Assembly (NCBI GenBank): GCA_023053545.1
Contig: JAKZAN010000007.1
Coordinates: 9,486,001 to 9,550,000 of the forward strand
DNA from: Lepidurus packardi
Lineage: Eukaryota > Arthropoda > Branchiopoda > Notostraca > Triopsidae
Length of the DNA stretch: 64,000 nucleotides
Direction of reading: 5' to 3'
Positions 10,797-22,782 of the stretch are shown here, piece after piece; position 1 is the stretch's first letter; each line of letters starts with the position of its first letter. The notes under the pieces are model-generated. The model saw only the letters and a program-made list of their open reading frames with translations. It had not been told where the DNA came from and did no database searches. The translations under genes were made by a program, and so were the position numbers.

Positions 10797-10960
10797 GCCC
10801 TAGATAGGTGCGTACTAGTGCTGCACTGGTTGAACACTAGTGCTGCACTGGTTCAAACACTAGTGCTGCACTGGTTCAACACTAGTGCTGCTCTGGTTCA
10901 GCACAAGTGCTGCACTGGTTGAACACTAGTGCTGCACCAGTGCAGAAACAAGTGCAAAAT
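10797..10960. repeat. minisatellite, CACTAGTGCTGCACTGGTTCAA units
   Basis: About six units of roughly 22-24 bp with core CTAGTGCTGCACTGGTT. The core contains the inverted pair AGTGC-T-GCACT, so each unit can form a small hairpin. Reduced copies lie at equivalent places after each TMEM177 relic (about 14150-14185 and 18440-18500) and near 18838-18905, showing it belongs to the ancestral duplicated block. Confidence 0.85.
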
Positions 10961-11126
10961 AGTGTAAAAACAAAATGGAACTAAACTTCTTTACAAATTG
11001 CAAACATTCTCGTCATATTCTGTGATTTTGATGAAATAGGTAGCAATTGCTATCGAATACTCCCAACGTTAATGACGCTTGAATGAAAGGAAAATAGAAG
11101 TCAGTGAAACATTTCTATTGGAACCT

Positions 11127-13152
11127 TTAATTCCGCAATGTTAAAATAACTTCATAAGGGAAACAACGATTAAGTAATGTAGCTTTACCGACCAGGGACG
11201 GTTTGGGTTTACCGGCAGGCAAAGTAAATTTGAATTTTTGCAACAAGCCAGTAGCGAACAGAAATAGTTCAATCTTAGCCAAACTCTCTCCGATGCACAC
11301 TCTCTTTCCTGGATTCCGTATTTAGACATGTTTAAAAACTTCAGATATATTACTAGAAAGATATTTACCAATGCCAAACGGAATAAATTGTGCAACGTGT
11401 TTAACTGCGCCATCTTTGGTTAAGAAATGTTCCGGATAAAATTCTTCTGGCTTTTCCCATACTTTGGGGTCATGTAGTATATGATACAAGTTCGGCATAA
11501 CGATAGTATCCTTAGGAATGACGTATTCCTTGAAGTCTAGCAGTTTAGAATGATTGTAATTAGGAAATTCCAAAGTGAAATCAATATATATTTCTCTATT
11601 TACTCGTCTCTGCTGTGCAGTAATGTAGAGTAACAGGTACCAAGCAAGCAAATCTTTGGCATTCCAGTAGTACTGCTTCAGTGTAGGTCATGCTGGTTCA
11701 GATTTACGTAATCCATTCAATAAAAATTCATAGTAAAATTCATAAAAATTCATAATAAAATGTCATACATACCTCGGCTTATCGTTCAAAGAAGGAAGTC
11801 TGTCCTCGCCGACCACTCGGCGTAATTCTTGATGGACTTTTTCTTGGACATCAGGATGCACAGACAGAAGCAAGAAAAGCCATAACAACGTGGAGGAGGT
11901 AGTTTCCGAACCAGCAGTAAACAAATCCAATTCACTGCTAATCAAATTAGCCACTACAAACAAAATTAAAGTAATTATAATTCCATAAGCTTTGATGCAT
12001 GGGTTACTTACTTCCATCTTCACCGGTAAAAGGAGTGGGTTTTCCTTTGTTTTCATCTTGCTGAATCTTATTAAGGAATACGTGGGTGAAATCGCTTGCG
12101 TCTCCTTCAGTGTGGTTTTTCTTGTGTTCAATAATATTATCCTACACAAACATTAAAACATTAACAACATAAACGTTATGTTAGAAAGCGTCTTGCTTTG
12201 ATTTATACTCTGATCATAGACTTGATAGTGGTGATCAACTGTGTCGCTTGAACTGGGAGTCCTTTCAGCTGCATGACTACCGGAATAAGTAGCGACAAAC
12301 GAATGGGAGATCCATCAAACATAAGCCTACGTCCATACGATTTTGGGTATAATAAGATGTGATGCATTTTGTAGTTATATTACTCGTTAAGTTTCTTTAG
12401 AGTGGCCGTCGCTATAGGATCATCAAGATCAAATCGCTTGCCAGTTGTGATGGTCCATAAAGCGTTGAGTACTGCTAGGTTGAAGGTGTTCTGCAAATTG
12501 ATTGGTTTGCCAACGTCACGCCTCCAGGAACAATGACACGGTAATTAGGAAATTCGAACCTCGAATGGCATTAATAAAAACTGTTTACTTGAAGGATTCT
12601 ATCAACTCTCGAATTTCTTCATTGATGATTCCCTCGAGACTGGACTTGCCGAAACCTAAATCTCGCAAATGTCTCAAAGCGAAACGACGCACTTTGCTCC
12701 AATTATGCCCTTCGGAGAACAATATGCCTATTCCGAACCCAGAGTTAAGAATCCGTTAAATTACAAGCGTTAAACCTTTATTGTTGGACCAGAACGCGAA
12801 AAGCGGAAAGGGTGGACAACCCATAAAGGTTTCTTCCTTCATAGCGTCCTTAACAAGCTCGTAAGAGTTCAAAATAACAGTACGATATCCGCCTATGTTA
12901 ATGCTGAATATATCGCCGTACTTTCTCGTCAAAGCACTGAAAGTGATGTAGGGACGCATTCCTAGAAAGGGCAAATAGCCAACAATAGGCAAGTTCCATG
13001 GTCCTAACAAAGGAAAAATTTGGATTTAAAATTGCTCTCAGTTAGAGAAGATCGTATTACTTACCAGGAGGAAAATTCTGTGGACGGGCAGTGTATTTGT
13101 AGGAGAGACAGCAAAGTATCCCTAATACCGGAACATAAACAAGAAACCACAT
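11127..13152 (-). CDS. cytochrome P450, CYP2 clan (copy 1, intact)
   Basis: Microsomal haem-thiolate monooxygenase; substrate unknown (CYP2-clan members in arthropods handle hormones or xenobiotics). Ten exons (13152-13065, 13003-12776, 12727-12589, 12521-12384, 12326-12209, 12141-12012, 11953-11773, 11692-11604, 11536-11369, 11308-11127) join in phase to 486 residues. Visible landmarks: N-terminal membrane anchor, proline hinge PPGPW (about 28-32), C-helix WSKVRRF, I-helix [10 protein letters not shown] (about 292-301), K-helix ExxR as [22 protein letters not shown], and the haem loop FGIGKRVCIG with the iron-ligand Cys at about 431. All catalytic motifs are present. A TATA box lies about 110 bp upstream of the start codon. 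CYP family number cannot be fixed without a phylogeny. Confidence 0.93.
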
Positions 13153-13810
13153 GATTGATGTCTAACAATAGTTAATTGAGGTTGGTTTGAGCCTTGCGCA
13201 CTTTTCGCACTGTGAAACGTTCAATCTTTGTTTTGTTTCTAAATCACCTATTCGTTCCTGAGGCCTTTTATACAAGGCAGGGGAAACCCATTCATGTGTT
13301 GTGAACGAATTAAAATAAAATAGAATTCCGGGTTCAAAGAGCTTTCGAAGAATGATGCCATTCCAGGTTGTAATGTAGATGTTGAATTGTAGATGTTGAC
13401 GTAAGAGGGTTGTTTGCCGTTGACAAAGAGAGTAATTAAGACTGTAATTAAGATTCAAAGTCACGTTTTGCCAAATAGGTCTTACATTCATTTGCTACAA
13501 CACGTCACAACAACAAATCGCTTTAAGTTAACGCCTTGGACTACTTAACTCTTAACAACCTATGCAATAGAATTTTTTAAATGTTCACATTGCTGTGTAA
13601 GATTAGAAATCAATCTTTGCTCTGGATGTCTCATACTGCTAGCATCTGAACATTGTTCAAACAAACTAAATGAATAATTAGTAATTAAAGTTTTTGTAAA
13701 GTTGTACAGTCAAGAGCAAAGTTTTACCCAATCGACAGATTCACGGAAAATGATGTCAAATGCTTTAACGCATAGCTTCGCAAGTCCCAGAAGATGTACA
13801 CCTATTTTAC
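13153..13810. other. 5' flank of P450 copy 1
   Basis: Contains the TATA box at 13264-13272 (minus) and otherwise AT-rich sequence without a recognisable exon. Its right end leads into the first TMEM177 relic. Confidence 0.5.
13264..13272 (-). promoter_or_regulatory. TATA box of P450 copy 1
   Basis: TATAAAAGG on the minus strand, about 110 bp upstream of the P450 start codon. Equivalent TATA boxes within a conserved GGCCT context occur upstream of copies 2 and 3. Confidence 0.7.
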
Positions 13811-14120
13811 ACCCAAGAAGCTAAGATTCAAAGTCTTTTGAATTATGGCTGGAGTTGTCGTGTATTACACCTTAGCAAACAGGCTAATAGAAAGTTAGAG
13901 GCGTTTGAATGCCCCATGGGCTACCATCTATACCTATAGAAATGACAATTTCTGGTTTTATATCCCTTATAAAGCCCAACGTGGATCGACTATTGAAAGA
14001 TGAAGGTGTTTGACAGCTTTTCTGCTACAAGATCAATCGTTGATCTTGGTAAAAGTCTAGAAAGCTGAAAGTATTGTAATTGTGGCTTGAATAACAATAA
14101 AAAAGTAAAAACTTGATTTT
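13811..14120 (+). pseudogene. TMEM177 3'-exon relic A
   Basis: Matches the last exon of TMEM177 from the AGTCTTTTGAAT / GTCGTGTATTACACCTTAG region, through GCGTTTGAA(T/C)GCCCC, a deleted middle, to the stop and 3' untranslated region (AGTATTGTAATTGTGGCTT, AATAACAATAAAAAAGT). Large deletions and stop codons make it non-functional. It is continuous with a minisatellite remnant and the 3' end of P450 copy 2 in the same order as the original, so it was copied together with the P450. Confidence 0.85.
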
Positions 14121-15258
14121 TGGGGGACTTCTTCATGTACTGCATTAGCAAGTGCCATCTAGTGGTGCACTGGTTCAACAGTGAAAAAAACAAAATAGAA
14201 CTAAATTTCATTACTGATTCCAAAAGTACCCATCAGTTTCGCATTCTGTGATTTTGACGAAATAGGTAGACACAGTGTCCGCTATCGGATTACTGCCTAA
14301 GGTAAAAGACACTTGCACTAAAGGAAAATAAGAAGTGAGGAAGTATCTTTACTTGAACCTTAATTCCGCAAAGTTAAAATAACTTCATAAGGTAAACAGC
14401 TATTAAATAACGAAGCTGTACCGGCCAGTGATGGTTTGGGTTTACCGGCAGGCAAAGCAAACTTGAATTTCTGCAATAGGGCAGTAGCGAACAGAAATAG
14501 TTCGATTTTAGCCAAACTCTCTCCGATGCACACTCTCTTTCCTTGATTCCGTATTCAGACATGTTTAAAAACTTCAGATATAGTACTAGAAAGGTATTTA
14601 CCAATGCCAAACGGAATAAATTGTGCAACGTGTTTAACTGCGCCATCTGTGGTTAAGAAATGTTCCGGGTAAAACTCTTCTGGCTTTTCCCATACTCTGG
14701 GGTCACGTAAAATATGGTACAAGTTCGATATAATCATGGTATCCTTAGGAATGACGTATTCCTTGAATTCTAGCAGTTTAGAATGATAGCAATTAGGACA
14801 TTTCCCAAGTGAATCCAAGATATATTGCTGTTTACTCGTCTCTGCTGTGCAGTGATGTAAAGTGGTAGTTATCAAGCTAGCAAACCGTTGGCATTCCAGT
14901 AGTACTGCTTCAGTGTAGGTCATGCTGATCAGGAATTTCATAAACCGGTCATTAAAATCTTACGCTAAAAATGACAAGATAATCTAAATAAAAATGTCTA
15001 AATACCTCGGCTTATCGTCCAAAGAAGGAAGTCTGTCCTCGCCGACCACTCGGCGTAATTCTTGATGGACTTTTTCTTGGACATCAGGATGCACAGACAG
15101 AAGCAAGAAAAGCCATACCAACGTGGAAGAGGTAGTTTCCGAACCAGCACTGAAGAAATCATATTGACTCATAATCAAATTAGCAACTGCGGAAGAAACG
15201 AAACAAACTTAAATAAGTTTTAATCCCATAATGTATAAAGGTATATTAAGGTACATTG

Positions 15259-15785
15259 GGGTGCGTTCCAATGGGCGGCTCAACCAGGGTTGAAGTGGGT
15301 TTTCAACCCGGGTTCAACTCGCCTGTTTCAATTGGCCAAACTCGGGTTCAAAGCGGAGTTTGGGGAAGGGTTGTTTGGATCAAGGTTGAACACAGCAGAA
15401 GCGAGTTGGGGGACGTTTCGCGTCTGGATACTAGGTGGAGTCGTGGTTCCATGTAAACAAAACAAAGCTTTTCAAGCATTTTCACTCTTTTCGTTTACAG
15501 TTATATTATCTTTTTGTATCGTCACATAAAAATATATTTGTTTAGAAATAGTATCCTTTCCTTAAATTTTCACTTTTAAATTTTAAATGAAGTAGTATTG
15601 TATCATTGAGTGCAATACAGCGATTCATTGTCTCCGAGTGTACAATCGATTGTACTGTGTCATTGTACAATCGATTCCAACGATAACCCGATTGAATAGT
15701 ACATGTGCCCATTGGGACGCGGGTTTACTCAGCCCGAGTCCGGAAAACTCAACTCCCTAGTCGAGTTCGCAATTGGAACGCACCC
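15259..15785 (+). mobile_element. non-autonomous DNA transposon (MITE-like), family A copy 1
   Basis: 527-bp element inside intron 6 of P450 copy 2. Ends are inverted (left GGGTGCGTTCCAAT, right ATTGGAACGCACCC) and it is flanked by the 3-bp direct repeat TTG (15256-15258 and 15786-15788). A second copy in the opposite orientation lies at 25290-25808. No transposase frame. Three-base target duplications suit PIF/Harbinger-like transposases, but the superfamily is inference. Confidence 0.85.
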
Positions 15786-15788
15786 TTG

Positions 15789-15935
15789 GTATATCGGTAT
15801 ATAGTATATTGGTATAGTATAGTATAGTATATTGGTATAGTATAGTATAGTATATTGGTATAGTATAGTATAGTATATTGGTATAGTATATTGGTATATA
15901 GGTATATATTGGTATATATAGGTATAAAGGTATAT
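15789..15935. repeat. TATTGGTATAGTATAG microsatellite
   Basis: Purely A/T/G repeats of GGTATA and TAGTATATT directly after the transposon, within the same P450 intron. Confidence 0.85.
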
Positions 15936-17191
15936 TGTTTCAAAGTAGGATAACTGTGCTGTATGCTGTGTAATTAGGACTATATACTGTGACATTAGGT
16001 GTAATGAATTGGTAACTTACTTCCATTTTCACCCGTAAAAGGCGTGGCTTTTCCTTGTTTTTCATCTTGCTGCATCTTGTTGAGGAATACATGGGTGAAG
16101 TCACTTGTGTCTCCTTCAGTGTGGTTTTTCTTATGTTCAGTAATATTATCCTGTACAACCAACATAACAAATGACTCCTTTAATAAATGTTAATTTGAAA
16201 GCCGTTTTCTTTTCTTCATACTCGGATCATCGACTTGATGGTGGTGATCAACTCTGTCGCTATGGTTGGGATACCTTTTAGCATCCTCACTATCGGAATT
16301 AGCAGTGAGAAATTAAAGGAAGAACCATCAAATATAACCCTACATTCAAAGATAGTTATATAATAAGGGGAATAGCATACATCCATTTTGTGATCAGGTA
16401 AATTATATTACTGGTTTAATGCTTTCAGATTAGCTTTTGCTATAGGATCATCGGAATCAAATCGTTTGCCAGTTGTGATAGTCCATAAAGCGTTCACTAC
16501 TGCTAGGTTAAAGGTATTCTGCAGTTTGATTGGTTTGCCCACGTCACGCCTTCCAGAAAAATGAAACAAATATTACACCAGTTAACTTAAATCCTCGATT
16601 TGCCTTTATGAACTAAAAACTCTTTACTTAAAGGATTCTATCAACTCTCGAATTTCTTCATGGATGATTCCCTCGAGGCTGGACTTGCCAAAACCTAAAT
16701 CTCGCAAATGTCTCAACGCGAAACGACGCACTTCGCTCCAATTGTGTCCTTCAGAGAACAAGATTCCTATTCCGAACCCAGAATTAAGTATACATAATAT
16801 AATAAAAAGTATAAGAAGCGTTAAACCTTTATTGTTGGACCGTAATGCGAAAATCGGAATCGGTGGACGGCCCATAAAGTTTTCTTCCTTCGAAGCATCC
16901 TTCACAAGCTCGTATGAACTCAAAATAACAGTACGATATCCGCCTATGTTAATGCTGAATATATCGCCGTACTTTCTCGTCAAGTCACTGTAAGTGATGG
17001 TTTGCGCGATCCTAGAAAGGGCAAATAGCCAACGATTGGCAAGTTCCATGGTCCTAAACAATGAAAAATTTGAATGAGAAATTGCTCTCAAGTAGTGGGA
17101 ACTTACCAGTAGGAAAATTTCGAGGACGGGCGGTGTATTTGTAGGAGAGATAGCAAAGTATTCCTGTTAGAATATAGACAAGACACCACAT

Positions 17192-17673
17192 AGTTTAACA
17201 AAAATAATTGACGATTAGAACTATGTGCACACTTTGTAAGACTTGAACTGAGATGCTCCACCTTTTGCTTCTAGATCGTGTGCTTTTATGAGGCCTTTAT
17301 ATATATAAGGCTGGAAAAAAGGACTAAACAATCATCAATTCGTGCTAACGCATGATGTAAACGTATGTTTGTTCCTGGTTCTTGTTACCAGGAGAAAGAA
17401 AAGTTTGGAAAGACGAAGGCCTTTTAGAAGTTGTTTCAATTTGTAAGGAGGATCACCAATTAAGATTCAAGTCATGGCTTAGTATAGGTTGTCCTAAAGG
17501 GATGTGTTACAACATGACACACAATAGATCACTTTAATGTAATTTCTCGAAATAACTGAATCTAACAAAGTGTACAATAGATGTTTTACATAATAATATC
17601 ATACATTGCTGTATAATACAGCAATGTATAATATTCATGATCGGAGTCTTTCTCTGGACGTCGCATTTTACTT
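17192..17673. other. 5' flank of P450 copy 2
   Basis: Promoter region. A TATATATAAAGG-like TATA box on the minus strand at about 17297-17308 occupies the same place as in copy 1. No exon is seen in the remainder. Confidence 0.5.
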
Positions 17674-17868
17674 AGTAATATATAGTAAGTTATACTTACT
17701 ATATATTACTAGGTATATAGCGATATACTTACTATACTATATAGTATAGTAAGTATATCGCTATGTATATATCTATATACTTATATCGATATATATCTAT
17801 CTATATACTTATATCGATATATATCGATATACTTACTATACTATATAGTATAGCAAGTATATCGCTAC
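17674..17868. repeat. cluster of long AT palindromes
   Basis: At 17674-17710 two 17-bp arms (AGTAATATATAGTAAGT and its complement) flank a 3-base loop. At 17717-17764 two exact 23-bp arms flank TA. A third, slightly imperfect palindrome (about 17826-17868) repeats the second one's sequence. These would extrude as cruciforms and are candidate breakpoints for the surrounding duplications. Confidence 0.9.
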
Positions 17869-17989
17869 TGCCAGCATCTAAACAGGGTAAAAAAAAATAA
17901 ATTAGTAATTAAAATTGTGGTTTAGTTTTACTGTCAACAGCAAAGGTACCCACATGGCAGAACCCTCTGAGGAAAAATGACGTCAAGTA

Positions 17990-18400
17990 CTTCAGATTAT
18001 GAAAATTCAAAATTTAGCGGAAATCATCGCAAGATCTGTAAGATGTAGATAACTATTTGATGACTTGATGATGCAAGAAGTTACATGAAAAGTATTTTGA
18101 ATATGGCTGGAGTTATCGTGTATTATAACTTAGCATATAGGGCTAAATAGGAAGTTAAACATTTCTAACGCCCGACATACTATCCTATACTATCCGGGCT
18201 ACTGGATAGCAATAACTACCTATGGAAATGTTAATTACGGGTTTCATACCCCTAATATGCCCATCACAGATGGACTGTAATCAAAGCTAAAATATGTTTG
18301 CCAGCCTTGCAGTTAGAAAATAAAGCTATGGTAAAAGTGTAGAAAGCTAAAGGTATTGCAGCAGTTGCTTACATAATATAAAAAAGTAGAAGCTTGATTT
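17990..18400 (+). pseudogene. TMEM177 3'-exon relic B
   Basis: Second decayed copy of the TMEM177 last exon: TTTTGAATATGGCTGGAGTT, CATATAGGGCTAAATAGGAA, GAAATGTTAATTACGGGTTT, CCCATCACAGATGGAC and the 3' untranslated tail GTAGAAGCTTGATTTTTGCG are recognisable. Stops and deletions abound (for example GGGCTAAATAGG creates an in-frame TAG). It precedes P450 copy 3 in the same order as relic A precedes copy 2. Confidence 0.85.
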
Positions 18401-19082
18401 TTGCGGGACTTTTTCACGTACTGCCCTAGATAGGTCCGTACTAGTGCTGCACTGGTTGCACCTAGAGCAACCGAGTGCTGCACCAGTACCGCGCAGGTGC
18501 AAAACAGTGCAAAAACAAAATGGAACTAAATTTCTTTCCTGATTCCAAACATTCCGTGTTTTGAGATTTTGATTAAAATGAAGATCCGCTATGGAGTACT
18601 GCCTAATGTAAAAGACACTTGCACTAAAGGAAAATGGGAAGTTAACAAAATGTTTATACTTGAACCTTTATTCCGCTAAGTTAAGAATGCGTGTCGTTCC
18701 ACACTTTGGAAACATGAATTGACGAGAAGTTTATGGCATTAGCAGGGGCGGTTTGTTTGGTGAGTTCACTATCTCTGTTTTTTTAATTAAAGGAAACTTT
18801 TTCTTTACGGAAAAGAACCGTTTACTTAAGGATTACTATATAGTGCTGCACTGGTTCAACATAGAGTGCTCTAAGTACTACACAAGAACAACACAAGTGC
18901 ATAACTTTGCAAAACAAAATGAAACTACATTTCTTTCCTGATTGAAAACATGCCTATCAGCAATGTACTCCGGGATTTTGATGAAATAGTTAGATCCTCT
19001 ATCCGTTATTAATTACTGTTTAAAGTAAAATCCATTTGTATTAAAGGAAAATAAGAAGTGAGGCAATATTGTTACTTGAACC
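18401..19082. repeat. minisatellite remnants and P450 3' flank
   Basis: Contains reduced AGTGCTGCACTGG minisatellite pieces (about 18440-18500 and 18838-18905) and duplicated copies of the flank AAACAAAATGGAACTAAATTTC (about 18516 and 18913), evidence that the flank was duplicated once more within itself. No gene is seen. Confidence 0.7.
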
Positions 19083-21918
19083 TTAATTCCGCAAAGTCAA
19101 AGTAACTTCATAAGGTAAACAGCTATTAAATAACGAAGCTTTACCGACCAATGACGGTTTGGGTTTACCGGCAGGCAAGGCAAACTTGAATTTCTGCAAT
19201 AGGGCAGTAGCGAACAGAAATAGTTCGGTTTTAGCCAAACTCTCTCCGATGCACACTCTCTTTCCTGGATTCCGTATTTAGACATGTTTAAAAACTTCAG
19301 ATATAGTACTAGAAAGGTATGTACCAATGCCAAACGGAATAAGTTGTGCAACGTGTTTAACTGCGCCATCTTTGGTTAAGAAATGTTCCGGGTAAAACTC
19401 TTCTGGCTTTTCCCATACTCTGGGGTCACGTAAAATATGGTACAAGTTCGCTACAATCATGGTATCCTTAGGAATGACGTATTCCTTGAATTCTAGCAGT
19501 TTAGAATGATAGCAATTAATACATTTCCAAAGTGAATCCAAGATATATTGCTCTGTTTACTCGTCTCTGCTGTGCAGTGATGAAAAAGGATAGGTATCAA
19601 GCTAGCAAATCTTTGACATTCCAGAAGTACTGCTTCAGTGTAGGGCATGCTTGTCCGGAATTCCATAATCAATTCATTACAATCTTATGACGATTAGAAT
19701 AACAAAATACCTCGACTTATCATCCCAAGAAGGAAGTCTGTCCTCGCCGACCACTCGACGTAATTCTTGATGGACTTTTTCTTGGATATCAGGATGCACA
19801 GACAGAAGCAAGAAAAGCCATAATAGCGTGGAAGAGGTGGTTTCCGAACCAGCAGTAAATAAATCCAATTCACTGATGATCAAATTAGCCACTACGGAAA
19901 AAATCAAATAAATTTTAATATGATATAATACCCTAAGGCACAATATGTATGTTTCACAGTAGGATAACTAGGGATGTAAAGGTTTTAGTGACAGAATGTT
20001 AAGGTAAAGGAATGTAAAGGTTTTAGTGACCGGCTTTCTCGGTATCAAGAAGATCTGCTGAAGATCTGCGGTTTGTGCTCAGTTAAATTGTAAACGTAAA
20101 CATTCACTGTGATGGTAAAATAAAGAACCATCAACAGGCGGTAGCCTATAATGGATTTTTCGATAAAAAAAATAAAAAAAAAAAGAAGATCTGCCAGTAC
20201 TAAAAGGAACATAAGATGGGCGGATTCACAAACTTGCCCATCTTATAACTAGGCACTCCTAATCTACTAGAAAAAGGGTTCGAAAAGACAACAAAACGCT
20301 CACAAAATGAGGAAAACTGCGGCCTTTCTCTCGGCTACTCTAGGGAGTTTTGGACTGTCGTAAAGTCCGACCTTCACTGCCCTTTATAAACCTTTTTGAA
20401 CTATTTAACTGTATTATTGAACTATGTAACTGTACTGAGAAGTTTAGGGAGGTAACCCTGTTTTTTTCACTGAAATCTACTCTTGGTGACGGAGAAAGTC
20501 GGTCCAAAACCCTTTACATTGGAAAATACCCTTGTTTTGTCTTACTGTGAAGCGTACATACTGCGCCATCAGGTGTAAAGAATTGGTAACTTACTTCCGT
20601 CTTCACCCGTAAAAGGTGTGGGTTTTCCTTGTTTTTCATCTTGCTGCATCTTGTTAAGGAATACGTGGGTGAAGTCGCTCGTGTCCCCTTCGTTGTGGTT
20701 TTGTTTATGTTCAATAACAGTATCCTACACAACAATGAAAACATGAATTCTCCTAAATCTATGCTAGGTTAGAAAGCGGTTGTCATTATATTCTGTACTC
20801 TGATCATAGATTTGATGCTGGTAAACATCTCTGTCGCTTGGACTGGGAGACCTTGCAGTTTCCTCACTATCGGAATAAGTAATGAAAGACGAACTGAAGA
20901 ACCATCAAATACAAACCTAGATCCATAATATGAGTGGTATGCTAAGGGGAATAAAATCTAATTTTTTTTTTTTTACTCTTTCTTACTCGTTAAATGCCCT
21001 TATACTGGCTTTCCCTACAGGATCATCGAGATCAAATCGTTTGCCGGTTGTGATAGTCCATAAAGCGTTGACTACTGCTAGGTTAAAGGTATTCTTCAAA
21101 TTGATCGGTTTGCCAACTTCAAGCCTTTCAGAAAAAGGACACGGTAATTATAATTGGTAATTGGTAATTAATAAAAAATAAAAAATAATAAAAAATTGTT
21201 TACTTGAATGATTGTATCAACTCGCGGATTTCTTCATTGATGATTCTCTCGAGACTGGACTTGCCGAAACCTAAATCTCGCAAATGTCTCAACGTGAAAC
21301 GACGCATTTCGGTCCAGTTGTGCCCTTCGGAGAACAGTATTCCTATTCCAAACCCACAATAAAGCTGTATGTACTGTAAATTACTATAATGTAATGTAAT
21401 GTACTATAAAGTACTGTGTAATTACTGTAATATACTGTAATGTAATGTACTATAATGTGCTGTGTAACTACTGTAATGTACTGTATAATTACTGTAATGT
21501 ACTGTATAATTACTGTAATGTACTGTAAATTATACGCGTTAAACCTTTATTGTTGGACCGGAATGCGAAAATCGGAAACGGTGGACGACCCAAAAAGGAT
21601 TCTTCCTTCATAGCATCCTTAACGAGCTCATATGAACTCAGTATAAGAGTACGGTATCCGCCTATGTTAATGCTGAATATATCACCGTACTTTCTCGTCA
21701 AGTCGCTGAAAGTGATATGAGGCTGCAACCCTAGAAAGGGTATATAGCCAACAATAGGCAAGTTCCATGGTCCTAGCAAGGAAAAATTTTTGATTTAAAA
21801 TTGCTCTCAATTAGAGAACATCGTATTACTTACCAGAAGGAAAATTCTTAGGACGGGCAGTGTATTTGTAGGAGAGATAGCAAAGTAATCCTGTTAGAAT
21901 ATAAACAGGGAACCACAT
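19083..21918 (-). CDS. cytochrome P450, CYP2 clan (copy 3, intact)
   Basis: Ten exons (21918-21834, 21772-21545, 21342-21204, 21124-20987, 20916-20799, 20724-20595, 19891-19711, 19649-19561, 19492-19325, 19264-19083) join in phase to 485 residues, with the same intron positions as copy 1. Landmarks: anchor, [16 protein letters not shown]-helix [27 protein letters not shown]-helix, KEYVIPKDT, haem loop FGIGKRVCIG. Its last exons are closer to copy 2 than to copy 1, suggesting copies 2 and 3 split more recently or have been homogenised by gene conversion. Intron 6 is enlarged (about 700 bp), as in copy 2, but by unrelated sequence that includes the direct repeat ATGTAAAGGTTTTAGTGAC. Start codon context and TATA box parallel copy 1. 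Confidence 0.93.
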
Positions 21919-22028
21919 GACAGTCTAACAAAAGTTGTAGCTGGTTTGAGTTACGTTCGCACTTTCTAAGAATCGGACTGATATCTTCAATCTGCGTTCT
22001 GTTTCTAGATCAAGTTTTTTTATGTGGC

Positions 22029-22039
22029 CTTATATAAGA
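22029..22039 (-). promoter_or_regulatory. TATA box of P450 copy 3
   Basis: CTTATATAAGG on the minus strand about 110 bp upstream of the start codon, matching the position of the TATA boxes of copies 1 and 2. Confidence 0.65.
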
Positions 22040-22229
22040 CAGGAAAAAAGAACCGTACAATCATCAATTCGTGACAATGCATGATGTAAGCGAATATAAT
22101 TCCGGGCTCGTGTTTACCAGGAGAAGAACTTTTCCAATAAGGAAGACATTGTCAATTTGTAATGTGTTGAAATATAGATTATCATTAATTAATATTCAAG
22201 TCACGGCTTGCAATATTGCACTATTGCAA

Positions 22230-22620
22230 TTTCCCTGATGAGAAACGTGAATGAGAAAAATGAGAAACGAACGGAAGAACCATCAAACACAACCCCACAT
22301 TCATAATATGAGACTCATATAAGAATATCTTCTAATCTAGAGTAATTATAATACGCGTTAAATGCCTTTATATTAGCCTTCGCTATAGGATCATCAAGAT
22401 CAAATCGTTTGCCGGTCGTGATGGTCCATAAAGCGTTGAGTATTGGTAGATTGAAGGTGTTCTGCAGATTGATTGGTTTGCCAACGTCACGCCTCCCAGA
22501 AGAATGACACGGTAATTAGAAAATTCAAACCTCGAATGGCATTTATCGAATAAAAACTGTTTACTTGAAGGATTCTATCAACTCTCGAATTTCTTCATTG
22601 ATGATTCCCTCGAGACTGGA
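22230..22620 (-). pseudogene. P450 relic 1 (parts of exons 5, 4, 3)
   Basis: Minus-strand pieces equal to the start of exon 5 (GATGGTTCTTCCGTTCG), a nearly whole exon 4 (about 22493-22356) and the 3' part of exon 3 (ATTCGAGAGTTGATAGAATC). At about 22618 exon 3 breaks and is fused directly to a copy of the P450 promoter region (22619-22705 repeats 22049-22135), so exons 1 and 2 were removed by a deletion. Non-functional. Confidence 0.85.
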
Positions 22621-22782
22621 AAAAGAACCGTACAATCATCAATTCGTGACAATGCATGATGACAGCGTATATAATTCCGGGCTCGTGTTTACCAGGAGAA
22701 GAACTTTTCGATCAGAGACCCGATCAAAGTGCACGTCTGTTAACCCGATCAGAGACCCGATTAGAGAGTCCCGATTAGAGAC

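Larger units (their letters stand above)
14360..17191 (-). pseudogene. cytochrome P450, CYP2 clan (copy 2, one-base frameshift)
   Basis: Ten exons align to copies 1 and 3: 17191-17107, 17053-16827, 16766-16628, 16549-16412, 16339-16222, 16150-16021, 15186-15006, 14924-14836, 14769-14602, 14541-14360. Exon 2 is 227 nt where both sisters have 228: between the CTAGGA and ATCACT anchors there are 11 bases instead of 12 (near 17008-17018), which shifts the frame right after the FLG of the N-terminal region. Every other exon is open and keeps its motifs (C-helix [29 protein letters not shown]). It is therefore either a very young pseudogene or a sequencing/assembly error in an intact gene. Its sixth intron (16020-15187) is swollen by a 527-bp transposon and a TA-rich repeat. 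Confidence 0.85.

Noticed and set aside
11127-13152. Horizontal or bacterial origin of the P450 cluster
   Set aside because: Ten spliceosomal introns at shared positions and a typical microsomal anchor make it an ordinary animal gene family.
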